Assembly: GCA_902554655.1 (NCBI GenBank)
Contig: CACDPE010000001.1
Span: 1 to 64,000, forward strand
Reading direction: 5' to 3'
Source: an uncultured Bacteroidota bacterium
Lineage (GTDB): Bacteria; Bacteroidota; Bacteroidia; Flavobacteriales; Flavobacteriaceae
Length of the DNA: 64,000 bases
A program made the translations under genes and the position numbers. The notes under the pieces were generated by a model that saw nothing but the letters and a program-made list of their open reading frames with translations, was not told the origin of the DNA and made no database searches. Positions 18,921-29,367 of the stretch are shown here, one piece after another (within the stretch, counting starts at the first letter, position 1; each line of letters begins with the position of its first letter).

Positions 18921-20163
18921 ATTTTTTTTAATAATCTTTTTTTTCTCACTTTCACTTTCCTCTCAAAAACTAAGTTATTCACCTTATTCATACTTTGGAG
19001 CTGGTGATAAAGGTTTTACATCAACTGCTGAAAACCAAATGATGGGAGGTTTATTGGTATATTATGATAGTACTCATGTAAACCTTAACAATGCAGCATC
19101 GCTTTCCAAATTAAAATTTGTCAATTATAACCTAGGAATTGATATTAAATCTAATTCATTTAAAAATAATTCAATTAACCAAAAATCTACAGCTGCAGGT
19201 TTAAAATATATATCTGTTTCAATACCAACAAAAGTTTTTTCTTTTTCATTTGGATTAAAACCAGACACATCAGTGGGTTATTTTCTTGAAAGTAATGATG
19301 ATACTAAAACGATAGCTGAATTAAATAGGTTTGAGGGTGATGGTGGTATTAATAATGCATTTCTTTCTGTCGGATTTGAAATTTTAAAAAACTGGGGCCT
19401 AGGAATATCTTCATCATATTCATTTGGAAATATAAATCATTACCACTCTAAATTTCTTGAAGATATTGAATTATATACTAAAGTTTCTAACGAATCATCT
19501 CTAAGCGGTTTAAACGTTAGTTTTTCATCTGTTTTTCAAACTAAAATTTCTGAAAAACTTACACTCAAAACCTCATTAAATTATTCTCAAGATTCAAAGT
19601 TAAAATCAAAAAATAATCAATCTATTTCTACTCTTACGCAGGATGGATCATATGGTGGAGATATTGAACAAAGTGACCTTGATGTTTTAGGTTTAAAACA
19701 AACAACATTTTTAATACCAAGTTCAATTAGTTATGGCTTAGGTATAGGTCAAGATAAAAAATGGTTTGTTGGTATGAGTTTGAAAAATCAAAATGGTGGA
19801 GGTTTTGAAAATCAAATAATGAACTTGGATAATGTTGAATTTAAGAGCTCTAAGCTTTATTCTTTTGGAGGTTTTTATTTACCAAAGTATGATTCATTTA
19901 CTAGCTATTTAAATACCATAACTTACAGATTTGGAGTGAGATATGAATCTGGAGGACTTTATGTAAATGGTCATCAGATTAATGATTTTGGTATAAATTT
20001 TGGTTTAAGTTTACCGCTAGCTAATTTATCAAGTGCCAATTTAGGCTTTGAAATTGGTCAGCGCGGAACTAATAATTCTGGACTCATTAAGGAAAATTAT
20101 TTTAGTTTAAAGCTTGGATTTTCGCTAAATGACTTATGGTTTATTAAAAGTCTTTATAATTAA
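18913..20163 (+). CDS. Outer membrane beta-barrel protein
   Basis: Signal peptide; SYSPYSYFGAGD...NLNNAASLSKL; FadL/PorV-like barrel pattern downstream of coaX. Confidence 0.7.
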   Translation: MNRFFLIIFFFSLSLSSQKLSYSPYSYFGAGDKGFTSTAENQMMGGLLVYYDSTHVNLNNAASLSKLKFVNYNLGIDIKSNSFKNNSINQKSTAAGLKYISVSIPTKVFSFSFGLKPDTSVGYFLESNDDTKTIAELNRFEGDGGINNAFLSVGFEILKNWGLGISSSYSFGNINHYHSKFLEDIELYTKVSNESSLSGLNVSFSSVFQTKISEKLTLKTSLNYSQDSKLKSKNNQSISTLTQDGSYGGDIEQSDLDVLGLKQTTFLIPSSISYGLGIGQDKKWFVGMSLKNQNGGGFENQIMNLDNVEFKSSKLYSFGGFYLPKYDSFTSYLNTITYRFGVRYESGGLYVNGHQINDFGINFGLSLPLANLSSANLGFEIGQRGTNNSGLIKENYFSLKLGFSLNDLWFIKSLYN

Positions 20164-20166
20164 AAA

Positions 20167-21552
20167 ATGTTTATGAAATATTTTGTTTTAATTTTTTCGA
20201 TTTTTTCAATTAGTTATATTAATGCTCAATCAAGCGATGATTGTATAAGTAATCTATCAATTTTTGCTGAATATTATAAAGTAAAAAATTATGAATCGGC
20301 TTATGAACCTTGGATGAAAGTTAGAAAACAATGTCCAAAAATAAATGCAGCAATATACTCATACGGGAAAAGGATGTTAGAACACTTTATTAAGTCCAGC
20401 GATGGTGATATCAAAATTGCTTATCAAAATGATCTTTTAAGTCTTTACGATGAGTGGTTAATTAATTTTCCAAGTTTGAAGGGAAGAAATATAATTGGTG
20501 AAATTATATCTAACAAAGCCCAAGCAATGCTTGATAATAATCTAGCCTCTAATTCTGAAATATACAATACATTCAATAGTGCCTACGTTCAGGACAGATC
20601 TAGTTTTGATGACCCTAAACCTCTTTACAATTATTTTAAAACTTATTACGAATTATATAAGTCTGGTGAGGGTGATGTAACTCTTTCACTTGTTTTTAAT
20701 AAGTATGAAGACATATCTGAAAGATTTGAAGAAGTTATTGATGGCTATTCTAAGCAGCTGGATATACTACTCAAAAAAGAAGAGTCCGGACAACCTTTAT
20801 CCTCAAGAGAAAAATCAAATAAAAGAGCCTTTGGTATCAACTCAAATGCCTCCTCAATTTATCTAAAAAATTTAAATGCAATAATTGCCAAAGAGTCAAC
20901 ATGTGAAAATTTAATTCCATTGTACAGAAAGAATTTGGAGGAAAACAAGCAAAATCCAATATGGCTAAACAGAGCGGCAAGTAGAATGGATAGTAAGGAT
21001 TGCTCTGATGATCCTCTTTTTGTTGAATTAGTTGAACTACTACATAACTTAAATCCCTCAGCAAACTCAGCATATTATTTAGGTTTGTTAAATGATAAAA
21101 AAGGTAATGAGTCTGAGGCATTAAAATTTTATAATGAATCTATTGATTTAGAAACAGACAATATCAAAAAGGCAAGAATATTATATAAGATTGCTTCAAA
21201 ATATAAAAAAACCAATCAGTATTCTAAATCTCGAAATTATGCAAGGAGAGCTCTAGAATATCAACCCTCTTTGGGAAGTGCTTATCTGCTTATATCAAAT
21301 TTATACGCATTAAGTGCAAATAATTGTGGCAATACTCAATTTGAAAAAAGAGCTGTTTACTGGTTAGCGGCAAAAGAAGCTCGCAAAGCTGCTAATATCG
21401 ATGCTAGTGTAAGAAAAACTGCTATCAGAACTGCAGAAAGTTATGAAGGAAGAGCTCCATCAAAAACTGATATATTTACTGAAGGAAATGCTGGAAAAAT
21501 CATAAAATTTAATTGTTGGATAGGCCTTTCAGTTACTGTACCAAGTTTATAA
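20167..21552 (+). CDS. Tetratricopeptide repeat protein
   Basis: Signal peptide and TPR-like helices (AYYLGLLNDKKGNESEALKFYNESIDLE, SKSRNYARRALEYQPSLGSAYLLISNLY). Confidence 0.78.
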   Translation: MFMKYFVLIFSIFSISYINAQSSDDCISNLSIFAEYYKVKNYESAYEPWMKVRKQCPKINAAIYSYGKRMLEHFIKSSDGDIKIAYQNDLLSLYDEWLINFPSLKGRNIIGEIISNKAQAMLDNNLASNSEIYNTFNSAYVQDRSSFDDPKPLYNYFKTYYELYKSGEGDVTLSLVFNKYEDISERFEEVIDGYSKQLDILLKKEESGQPLSSREKSNKRAFGINSNASSIYLKNLNAIIAKESTCENLIPLYRKNLEENKQNPIWLNRAASRMDSKDCSDDPLFVELVELLHNLNPSANSAYYLGLLNDKKGNESEALKFYNESIDLETDNIKKARILYKIASKYKKTNQYSKSRNYARRALEYQPSLGSAYLLISNLYALSANNCGNTQFEKRAVYWLAAKEARKAANIDASVRKTAIRTAESYEGRAPSKTDIFTEGNAGKIIKFNCWIGLSVTVPSL

Positions 21553-22094
21553 TGAATTATAAAATATTTTTATTTATAATTTGTTCTTTATTTATTTTTT
21601 CTTGCGAAAATTATTTTGATGATGTAAAAAAAATAAATTCTAGCGAACTAATCCCAGCAGGCAAAACAAAAAATTTTATTTTAAAATATACTGACTCAGC
21701 AAAACTTAAAGCTGTACTGAAATCACCTTTAAATATTGATTACACTAATCAAAATTTTCCATACTCTGAATTTCCCGAAGGTTTAAATATAGAATTCTTT
21801 GATTTAAAAGAAGGATCTACTAAAGTCTCCTCCAATTATGGTATAGTGTACTACACGACAAAAATTGTAAGTTTAGAGGGTAATGTTATTATTCAGTCTC
21901 CTGATAGTTCTTTTATCAAATCGAATCAAATTTTTTGGGATCCTGAACAGGAATGGCTGTTCACTGAAGAAAAAATTGTTTTCTCAAGTGACGATTACAA
22001 TATAAGAGCTCAAAAAATGGATGCTGATCGTTCATTTAAATTGTTAAAAACAGGTAAATTAGATGGTAGTTTTATATTTGAAGATAAAGAATAG
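21552..22094 (+). CDS. lptC: LPS export ABC transporter periplasmic protein LptC
   Basis: Lipoprotein N-terminus; LptC-like pattern (LSSDDYNIRAQKMDADRSF, VSLEGNVIIQSPDSSFIKSNQIFWD). ATG at 21552. Confidence 0.75.
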   Translation: MNYKIFLFIICSLFIFSCENYFDDVKKINSSELIPAGKTKNFILKYTDSAKLKAVLKSPLNIDYTNQNFPYSEFPEGLNIEFFDLKEGSTKVSSNYGIVYYTTKIVSLEGNVIIQSPDSSFIKSNQIFWDPEQEWLFTEEKIVFSSDDYNIRAQKMDADRSFKLLKTGKLDGSFIFEDKE

Positions 22095-22097
22095 CTT

Positions 22098-22283
22098 ATG
22101 AAATATCCACCAATTTTTGATTATTTATATTTATTTATTGCTGTTTTTATTTTTTGTGACATTGTATTATTTAAAGAATCATTTTCAGGAAATGAAATTT
22201 TAATTTTTTTCGGTTCTATGTCTTTATTTATGTTCTTTTTTAGAAGATATTTTAGAAATAAGTTTGATAAGAGAAATAAATGA
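22098..22283 (+). CDS. Small membrane protein
   Basis: 61 aa, two predicted TM stretches, directly after lptC. Confidence 0.6.
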   Translation: MKYPPIFDYLYLFIAVFIFCDIVLFKESFSGNEILIFFGSMSLFMFFFRRYFRNKFDKRNK

Positions 22284-22416
22284 TTTTAAAATATTTTTTT
22301 TATGATAATTATCACCTGCTTTAGTTTTAAATACCTATTTGAGCTAATTATTCTTTGAGTTAATATTTATCTAATTTCCGTGATTATTTGTATTTTCGTC
22401 TACTAAATTTTTAACA

Positions 22417-24528
22417 ATGGCAGTATTAGGTAGTTTAAGAAGAAACTCTTTTGTTTTAATCGCAGTGATTGGTATGGCTTTATTCGCCTTTGTAATCGCT
22501 GGAGTTTTTGATGGTAATTCTTTCCAATCTCAAGATCCTATCGGAAAAGTTAATGGTGAAGTTTTATCACTAAATGACTTTAGATCCAAAGTTGATTTAT
22601 TTCAAAAATCTTATAATTTTAATGACCTACAATCAATTAATACTGCTTGGGATCAAACAGTAAGAAATGAATTACTTAATCAGGAAATTAGTGATTTAGG
22701 TTTAAGTTCAGGAAAAGATCACTTGGAGTACTTCATTTCATCAAACCCTAATTTTTATGAAAATGAAAGGTTTCTAAATGATGCTGGAATATTTGATATG
22801 AGTTTGTTTAGTAATTTTATTTCTGAATTGAAAGACTTTGATCCCCAAGGTTATGCACAATGGAGCTCACAAGAAAATGATTTTAAAAATCAAATCAATA
22901 TTGATTTATATTTAAATATGGTTTCCTCTGGAATTAATTCTAATGTTTTTGAGGGTGAAAAAGAGTTTTTAAAATCTAGTGAATTGGTTGATATTTCATT
23001 TGTTAAAATTCCTTATCAATCAATTGATGATAGCTTGGTTTCTGTTTCAAATTCTGAAATTTCAAAATATATAAAAGATAACCCTAAAGACTTTAAACAA
23101 GAAGAATCTAGAGATATAAAGTACGTTCTTTTTGATGAAAAACCATCTTCTAAAGATGAAAGAGAGTTAAGAGCAAGACTTTCTGAAATGTTAGTTGAAA
23201 AAGAGGAGTATAATCAAGTTTCAAAGCTAAATGAAGTTATTCCAAGTTTTTTAACAACTAAAGAGATAGACTTATATCTAGAGGATAATTCTGATATTCC
23301 ATTTGATACAATCTACAGACCCAAAGGATTTTTCTCGTCCAATCACGGAGAATTAATTTTTAATCTAGATAAAAATAAAACTTATGGACCATATGTAGAT
23401 GGAGAATATTTTAAAGTTACAAAGCTACTTGACAAAAAAAATAACGGTAATGTTAGAGCAAGTCATATATTAATTTCATACGCCGGCGCACAGGGCTCAA
23501 CTTCTCAGATTTCTAGAACCAAAGATGAAGCTAAATTAGAAGCTAATAGAATCTTAAGATTAGTAAGGGCAGATTCTAATAATTTTTCTACTCTCGCACT
23601 TGAAAATTCTGATGGACCGTCAAAAACAAATGGTGGAGATCTTGGGTTTTTTCAGGAAGGTGTTATGACAAAAGCCTTTAATGATTTTGTTTTTAAAAAC
23701 AGAGTAGGTAGAATAGGTGTGGTTGAAACTGAGTTTGGTTTTCATGTAATTAAAATTACTGCTAAAGAAGATTTAGTTAAAGTCGCAACTCTTGCACTGA
23801 GAAATATCCCATCTGAAAAAACAAGTGATTCTATATTCAACATCGCTTCAAAGTTCGAGATTGAACTTTCTAGTAATGGAAATATTGACGAAGTTGCTGA
23901 AAAGTTGAAGTTGGAAATTAAAACTCAAAATAATATTAGTAGGCTTGACCACGACTTACCTAGTTTACCTAACCAAAGAAGACTGGTTCAGTGGTTGTAT
24001 AATGATGAAACAAGCATAAACGATTACCAAAGATTTGATATTTCTAGAGGAGGTTATGTCATTGTTCAGTTGGTAGATAGTAAAGATGAAGGTTTACAAA
24101 GCAATGATATGGCTTTGTTAAACGTACTACCAAAGCTTCAAAACGAAAAAAAGGCAGAGATTATATTCAAAAGAAATAAAGAAAATAATACACTTGAAGA
24201 TTTAGCAAAATCTAATAATGCTCAGATAATCAATGTTGATGCAATTAATAAAAATACGCCTGTAGTATCCCAAGCAGGATATGAACCTGGTTTAATTGGT
24301 AAAGCTTTTTCATTAGAGCTAGGTGAAGAATCTAAATTATTTAGTGGAGAGACTGGTGTATACATGATAAGATTAGATAAAAAAGATATCAGTACTAAAA
24401 AACCAAACTCATTTATATCATTTCAAAACCAACTATCATCTTTATATAGATCTAACATTGATTTTCAAATTGTTGAATCATTAAAAGAATCTGCTAAAAT
24501 TGAGGATAATAGATCTTCTTATTATTAA
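22417..24528 (+). CDS. SurA/PpiD-like peptidylprolyl isomerase
   Basis: N-terminal TM anchor, SurA_N-like region, parvulin domain (RASHILISYAG...GGDLGFFQEGVMTKAFNDFVF...TEFGFHVIKIT). Confidence 0.92.
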   Translation: MAVLGSLRRNSFVLIAVIGMALFAFVIAGVFDGNSFQSQDPIGKVNGEVLSLNDFRSKVDLFQKSYNFNDLQSINTAWDQTVRNELLNQEISDLGLSSGKDHLEYFISSNPNFYENERFLNDAGIFDMSLFSNFISELKDFDPQGYAQWSSQENDFKNQINIDLYLNMVSSGINSNVFEGEKEFLKSSELVDISFVKIPYQSIDDSLVSVSNSEISKYIKDNPKDFKQEESRDIKYVLFDEKPSSKDERELRARLSEMLVEKEEYNQVSKLNEVIPSFLTTKEIDLYLEDNSDIPFDTIYRPKGFFSSNHGELIFNLDKNKTYGPYVDGEYFKVTKLLDKKNNGNVRASHILISYAGAQGSTSQISRTKDEAKLEANRILRLVRADSNNFSTLALENSDGPSKTNGGDLGFFQEGVMTKAFNDFVFKNRVGRIGVVETEFGFHVIKITAKEDLVKVATLALRNIPSEKTSDSIFNIASKFEIELSSNGNIDEVAEKLKLEIKTQNNISRLDHDLPSLPNQRRLVQWLYNDETSINDYQRFDISRGGYVIVQLVDSKDEGLQSNDMALLNVLPKLQNEKKAEIIFKRNKENNTLEDLAKSNNAQIINVDAINKNTPVVSQAGYEPGLIGKAFSLELGEESKLFSGETGVYMIRLDKKDISTKKPNSFISFQNQLSSLYRSNIDFQIVESLKESAKIEDNRSSYY

Positions 24529-25055
24529 AAATTTGATATAAAAGAGTACAGGAAATAGAATAAAAAAATTATAGTAATTATAGTTTTAAATACTGTACCT
24601 ACTAAAACTCCAATTAAAGACCCTAATGCAGGTAAAAATGATTTTGTAATATTTTTATTTGATATTATTTCGCCAGTAAATGCACCTATGAAAGGTCCAA
24701 AAATTAAACCTAGTGGACCAATTAAAAATAAACCAAAAATAAGACCAATTGTAGCCCCTAATTGACCTCCTTTAGTTCCTCCAAGTTTTTGAACCCCGAC
24801 AATTGGAATAATATAATCTAGAACTGAAATTGTAATTGCAATTAAAAATGTGGTAAATAGAAACCAAAATGAAAAACTAACATAATTTGTAAAGTTTAGT
24901 GCCAATAAACCAAACCATGATGCAATCGGTCCAGGTAAGATTGGAAGAAAGCTGCCTAGCAATCCTATTAAACATAAAATTAATCCTATAACCGAAAGTA
25001 AAATATCCATAGTAATTATTAATACAAATTTTGTAATTTCATATGGGATGAACAA
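24525..25055 (-). CDS. DUF456 family membrane protein
   Basis: LIGLLGSFLPILPGPIASWFGLL; GGTKGGQLGATIGLIFGLF; GPFIGAFTGE. Confidence 0.88.
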   Translation of the reverse strand: MFIPYEITKFVLIITMDILLSVIGLILCLIGLLGSFLPILPGPIASWFGLLALNFTNYVSFSFWFLFTTFLIAITISVLDYIIPIVGVQKLGGTKGGQLGATIGLIFGLFLIGPLGLIFGPFIGAFTGEIISNKNITKSFLPALGSLIGVLVGTVFKTIITIIFLFYFLYSFISNF

Positions 25056-25506
25056 TATAAAATTAATTTATATTTTTTTTATTTTAATTAGTGGGTGTCA
25101 ATATAATTCAAATAATCAACCTGATTTAATAATAAATCAAGAAACAAAATGGGCAATTACTGATGAACACCCATCAACAGTAGAATGTGATAAAATAATC
25201 GATAAAAAGAATCGTATTCAATGCTTCAACTCTTATATTTCTGATTTATTTGTGCAAAATATAATGAAGGATTTAGTTCTAGAAAATTCAAATAATAATG
25301 ATACAATTTTTTTTGATTTAACTTTTGATAGTAATGGAAAAATTATTGTTGAAGGTATGACTGGAAATAATGAAATCATTAGTTTAATAGATGATATTAA
25401 AAAAAAAGTTGAAACTTTTCCAAATATTCTTCCTGCTACTAAAACTAATTTAGGAATTGCAGTAAAATCGAAAATTAAATTACCAATAATATTTAAGTCA
25501 GATTAA
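25048..25506 (+). CDS. Lipoprotein, unknown function
   Basis: Lipobox IFFILISGCQ; ATPaseless TonB-C-like tail (LPATKTNLGIAVKSKIKLPIIF). Confidence 0.6.
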   Translation: MNNIKLIYIFFILISGCQYNSNNQPDLIINQETKWAITDEHPSTVECDKIIDKKNRIQCFNSYISDLFVQNIMKDLVLENSNNNDTIFFDLTFDSNGKIIVEGMTGNNEIISLIDDIKKKVETFPNILPATKTNLGIAVKSKIKLPIIFKSD

Positions 25507-26057
25507 TGGAATCAAAAATAATTTTAGGAATTGATCCCGGAACTAATGTAATGGGATATGGAATTATTTCAATTACTGGAGAAAAAGTAAAGCTGATTGA
25601 TTTTAGTGATTTTAGTTTAAAAAAATTAGATAATCATTATTTAAAACTTAAAAATATTTTTTCTTCATTAACTAAAATTATAGATAAATATAATCCAGAT
25701 GAAATTGCTATTGAAGCTCCTTTTTTTGGAAAAAATGTTCAATCTATGCTAAAACTGGGAAGAGCTCAAGGTGTAGCAATGGCTGCTGGACTAATGAAAG
25801 AAATTCCAATAACTGAATACTCACCAAAAAAAATTAAAATGGCTATAACTGGAAATGGAAATGCATCAAAGGAGCAAGTTGCTAAGATGTTACAAAGTAT
25901 TTTAAAATTTAAGGAAATACCTAAAAATTTAGATTCAACAGATGGACTAGCTGTTGCGATGTGTCATTTTTATAATTCAAAAAAAATAAGTTCTCTGGGA
26001 ACAAAATTTTCCAGTTGGGATTCTTATGTAAAAAATAATCCTGAAAAAATTACCTAA
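25506..26057 (+). CDS. ruvC: Holliday junction resolvase RuvC
   Basis: ILGIDPGTNVMGYGII, IEAPFFGKN, GNGNASKEQV, DSTDGLAVAMCH. Confidence 0.95.
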   Translation: MESKIILGIDPGTNVMGYGIISITGEKVKLIDFSDFSLKKLDNHYLKLKNIFSSLTKIIDKYNPDEIAIEAPFFGKNVQSMLKLGRAQGVAMAAGLMKEIPITEYSPKKIKMAITGNGNASKEQVAKMLQSILKFKEIPKNLDSTDGLAVAMCHFYNSKKISSLGTKFSSWDSYVKNNPEKIT

Positions 26058-27191
26058 TTGGCTGGTATATATATTCATATTCCTTTTTGTAAGCAAGCTT
26101 GTCACTACTGTAATTTTCATTTTTCTACTAATCTCAAATCAAAAAAAACAATTATTGATTCCATAATAAAAGAAATTAAGCTTAAGTCAAAATTTGAAAA
26201 TGAGGAAATTGAAACAATTTATTTTGGTGGAGGAACCCCAACTCTTTTATCATCATTAGAAACTGAAGCTATCTTAAATTGTATTTATAAATACTATAAA
26301 GTAAAATCAGAATCTGAGATTACGATCGAAGCTAACCCTGATGATATAACAATTGATAGATTAAAATTTTTAAAAAAATTATCATTTAATAGGTTGAGTA
26401 TTGGAGTGCAATCATTTATTGATAGTGAGCTTAAATTGATGAACAGAGCTCACAATTCTAACAAAGCCATTAGATCAGTTGAAGTTTCTAAATCAGTATT
26501 CAATAATATTTCTGTTGATTTATTATATGGTTTGCCTGACTCTAATATTGAGACATTGGATCACAACATTAATATTTTACTAAATTTTGATATTAAACAC
26601 ATTTCATCATATGCTTTAACGTTAGAGCCTAAAACTGCTTTAGAAAAATTTATTAAAAAAGGTCTTGTCGAACTTCCAAATGATGATATTGTTTTTGAAC
26701 AATTCAAGCATGTAAATAAAGAATTAATTAGTAATGATTATATAAATTATGAATTATCAAGTTTTGCAAAAAAAAATTTTTTTTCAAAAAATAATACTGG
26801 TTACTGGTTAAGAAAAAAATATATTGGAATTGGTCCTTCAGCGCACAGTTACAATGGACTTTATAGAAGCTGGAACATCTCAAATAACAAAAAATATATT
26901 GATCAGATTCAATCTGGAAAGTTATTTTATAAAAAGGAAATTCTTACGAAGGTAGATCAATATAATGAATATGTTATGACTGGTTTAAGAACAATGTGGG
27001 GAATCTCTATATATTTTATTGAAAATAAATTTGGTAAAAATTTCAAAAACCATTTTTTAAAATCCATCAAGAAATATATTGAACAAAAGCTCATACATAT
27101 TTCAAATGGTATGTATATAACAACTGACTCTGCTAGATTTCTTGCAGATGGAATTGCTGCAGATTTATTTATAATTGATTTATCAGAATAA
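26058..27191 (+). CDS. hemW: HemW-like radical SAM protein
   Basis: YIHIPFCKQACHYCNFHF Fe-S motif, YFGGGTPTLL, IEANPD; TTG start. Confidence 0.93.
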   Translation: MAGIYIHIPFCKQACHYCNFHFSTNLKSKKTIIDSIIKEIKLKSKFENEEIETIYFGGGTPTLLSSLETEAILNCIYKYYKVKSESEITIEANPDDITIDRLKFLKKLSFNRLSIGVQSFIDSELKLMNRAHNSNKAIRSVEVSKSVFNNISVDLLYGLPDSNIETLDHNINILLNFDIKHISSYALTLEPKTALEKFIKKGLVELPNDDIVFEQFKHVNKELISNDYINYELSSFAKKNFFSKNNTGYWLRKKYIGIGPSAHSYNGLYRSWNISNNKKYIDQIQSGKLFYKKEILTKVDQYNEYVMTGLRTMWGISIYFIENKFGKNFKNHFLKSIKKYIEQKLIHISNGMYITTDSARFLADGIAADLFIIDLSE

Positions 27192-27199
27192 ATTAATTT

Positions 27200-28576
27200 T
27201 TATTTTGTAAAAAATTTATAAAAATTTGAAATTGTTTCAATTCCGTTGTAATAGTTTGATAATCCGAAGTGTTCATTGGGCGAATGAATAGCATCACTAT
27301 CTAAACCAAATCCCATAAGTATAGTTTTTACACCTAATTCTCTTTCAAATTGAGCGATGATTGGAATAGAACCTCCATCTTTAACAGAAAATGGTTTTTT
27401 ATTATACACAGAATTATAGGCTTCACTTGCAGCTAAATATGCTTTAGAATCAGTATCAGTTATGTAGGGTTCTCCACCATGATGTTCACTAACTTTAAGT
27501 TTCATTCCAGTTGGGGTCATTTTTTTCATGTAATCTTTGAAAAGTTTACTAATTTTCTTCCAATTTTGGTTGCTAACTAACCTCATTGAAATCTTTGCAA
27601 ATGCTTTACTAGGTATTACAGTTTTTGAACCTTCGTCAGTATATCCCCCCCAAATTCCATTAACATCAAGACATGGCCTAATCGATTTTCTTTCTAATGT
27701 AGTGTATGATTTTTCACCAAGTACATCATTGATTTCCAATGAATTTTTAAATTCATTGATATCAAATGGTACTAAGCCGTCTTTTTTTCTTTCTTCATCC
27801 GAATATTCAATTACGTCATCATAAAAGCCGGGAATAGTAATTCTATTATTTTCATCGTGCAAATTAGAAATCATCCTAGCTAACGAATTAATTGGGTTTG
27901 CAACACTTCCTCCGTAAAGACCTGAGTGTAGATCTCGGTTTGGTCCAGTAAGCTCAACTTCTAAGTATGCAAGTCCCCTCAGTCCAGTTGTTATAGAGGG
28001 AATTTCTTTATCAATCATTCCAGTATCTGAGACAAGAATAATATCACATTTAAGTTTTTCTTTATTTTCTTTCACAAAAACTTCTAAATTATCACTTCCA
28101 ATTTCCTCCTCACCTTCAATCATAAACTTTATATTACATGGAACTCCACTAGTATTATTTAAAACCTCAATTGCTTTTAAATGCATATACATTTGACCTT
28201 TATCGTCACAAGATCCTCTTGCAAAGATTGCTCCCTCAGGATGAATATTAGTTTTCTTAATAATTGGTTCGAATGGATCAGAATTCCACAGTTCAATTGG
28301 ATCAACTGGTTGTACATCGTAATGGCCGTAAATTAAAACTGTTGGAAGGTTAGGGTCCTTAATTTTTTCAGCATAAACTATAGGATAACCATCAGTTTCA
28401 CAAATTTCACAATTGTCCAAACCCAAGTTTTTTAATTTATTCATTAAAAAACTTGCAGCATCTCGTATGCTATTTTCATATTCTTTAATTGCACTTATGG
28501 AAGGTATTCTTAATAAATCAAAAAGTTCTTCTAATAATCTTTCTTTATTGTTTTCTATATACGTTTTTACGTCCAT
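27200..28576 (-). CDS. M20 family dipeptidase
   Basis: VLIYGHYDVQPVDP, FARGSCDDKGQMYMHLKA, MIEGEEEIGSDNL, GLRGLAYLEVELTG, GSIPII. Confidence 0.94.
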   Translation of the reverse strand: MDVKTYIENNKERLLEELFDLLRIPSISAIKEYENSIRDAASFLMNKLKNLGLDNCEICETDGYPIVYAEKIKDPNLPTVLIYGHYDVQPVDPIELWNSDPFEPIIKKTNIHPEGAIFARGSCDDKGQMYMHLKAIEVLNNTSGVPCNIKFMIEGEEEIGSDNLEVFVKENKEKLKCDIILVSDTGMIDKEIPSITTGLRGLAYLEVELTGPNRDLHSGLYGGSVANPINSLARMISNLHDENNRITIPGFYDDVIEYSDEERKKDGLVPFDINEFKNSLEINDVLGEKSYTTLERKSIRPCLDVNGIWGGYTDEGSKTVIPSKAFAKISMRLVSNQNWKKISKLFKDYMKKMTPTGMKLKVSEHHGGEPYITDTDSKAYLAASEAYNSVYNKKPFSVKDGGSIPIIAQFERELGVKTILMGFGLDSDAIHSPNEHFGLSNYYNGIETISNFYKFFTK

Positions 28577-28653
28577 AACAAATCTTAAACAAATTTAACT
28601 AAATACAATTTTTATACATTAATAAAACATCTATTTATTTTAATAATCTTGCT

Positions 28654-28661
28654 TATATTTG
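28654..28661 (+). promoter_or_regulatory. Bacteroidota-type -7 element upstream of tRNA-Leu
   Basis: TATATTTG matches TAnnTTTG, 10 nt before tRNA 5' end. Confidence 0.65.
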
Positions 28662-28671
28662 CTTCCGTTTT

Positions 28672-28753
28672 GCGGGTGTGGTGAAATTGGTAGACACGCT
28701 AGATTTAGGATCTAGTGCTTCACGGCGTGGGGGTTCGAGTCCCTTCACCCGCA
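28672..28753 (+). tRNA. tRNA-Leu (UAG)
   Basis: GCGGGTG...GCTAGATTTAGGATCTAGT...variable arm...GGTTCGAGTCC..CACCCGCA; anticodon TAG. Confidence 0.96.
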
Positions 28754-28758
28754 CATTA

Positions 28759-28787
28759 AAAACCTCAACTTAATTGAGGTTTTTTTA
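28759..28787 (+). terminator. Rho-independent terminator after tRNA-Leu
   Basis: aaAACCTCAActtaaTTGAGGTTttttt. Confidence 0.85.
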
Positions 28788-28798
28788 ATTTACTTATT

Positions 28799-29350
28799 AT
28801 GATAAAAAAAATATTCATAAAAATATTTATTTTAATTTCAATCCCTATGAATAGTCAAAGTATAGATTTAGTCAACCCTAAAGATAATATTGGTATTGAA
28901 AATTGGATTATTGTGAACGATGATGTAATGGGAGGTATATCAAAATCAAAACTTTACATTGATAACTATAATAATTTAGTATTTAATGGTTATTTATCTC
29001 TGGAAAATAATGGTGGGTTTGCTTCTTGTAGGTTAAACCTAAATGAAGTAAACCTTGCTGGTATCAAATCATTTTCAATTAAATATCGGGGTGATGGTAA
29101 TATTTATAAATTAAGACTTCAACAATCTAATAGAAGGGCTTCATACTCAGTTGACTTTAAATCTAAAAAAGATAATTGGCAGGAAGTTAATTTATCAATC
29201 AAAGATTTCACAGCTACTTGGAGAGGATTTACCTACTCAGATTATCCTGAGATTGAACTCGATAAAATAAATTCATTAGGTATTCAAATTTCAAATAAAC
29301 AAGAGGGAAATTTTAAATTAGAAATTAAGAATATAAAAGTAAATTATTGA
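28799..29350 (+). CDS. CIA30 family protein (secreted)
   Basis: NDDVMGGISKSKLYI...FNGYLSLENNGGFASCRL...RGDGNIYKLRL. Confidence 0.9.
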   Translation: MIKKIFIKIFILISIPMNSQSIDLVNPKDNIGIENWIIVNDDVMGGISKSKLYIDNYNNLVFNGYLSLENNGGFASCRLNLNEVNLAGIKSFSIKYRGDGNIYKLRLQQSNRRASYSVDFKSKKDNWQEVNLSIKDFTATWRGFTYSDYPEIELDKINSLGIQISNKQEGNFKLEIKNIKVNY

Positions 29351-29367
29351 TAATTAAATTTAGTTTG

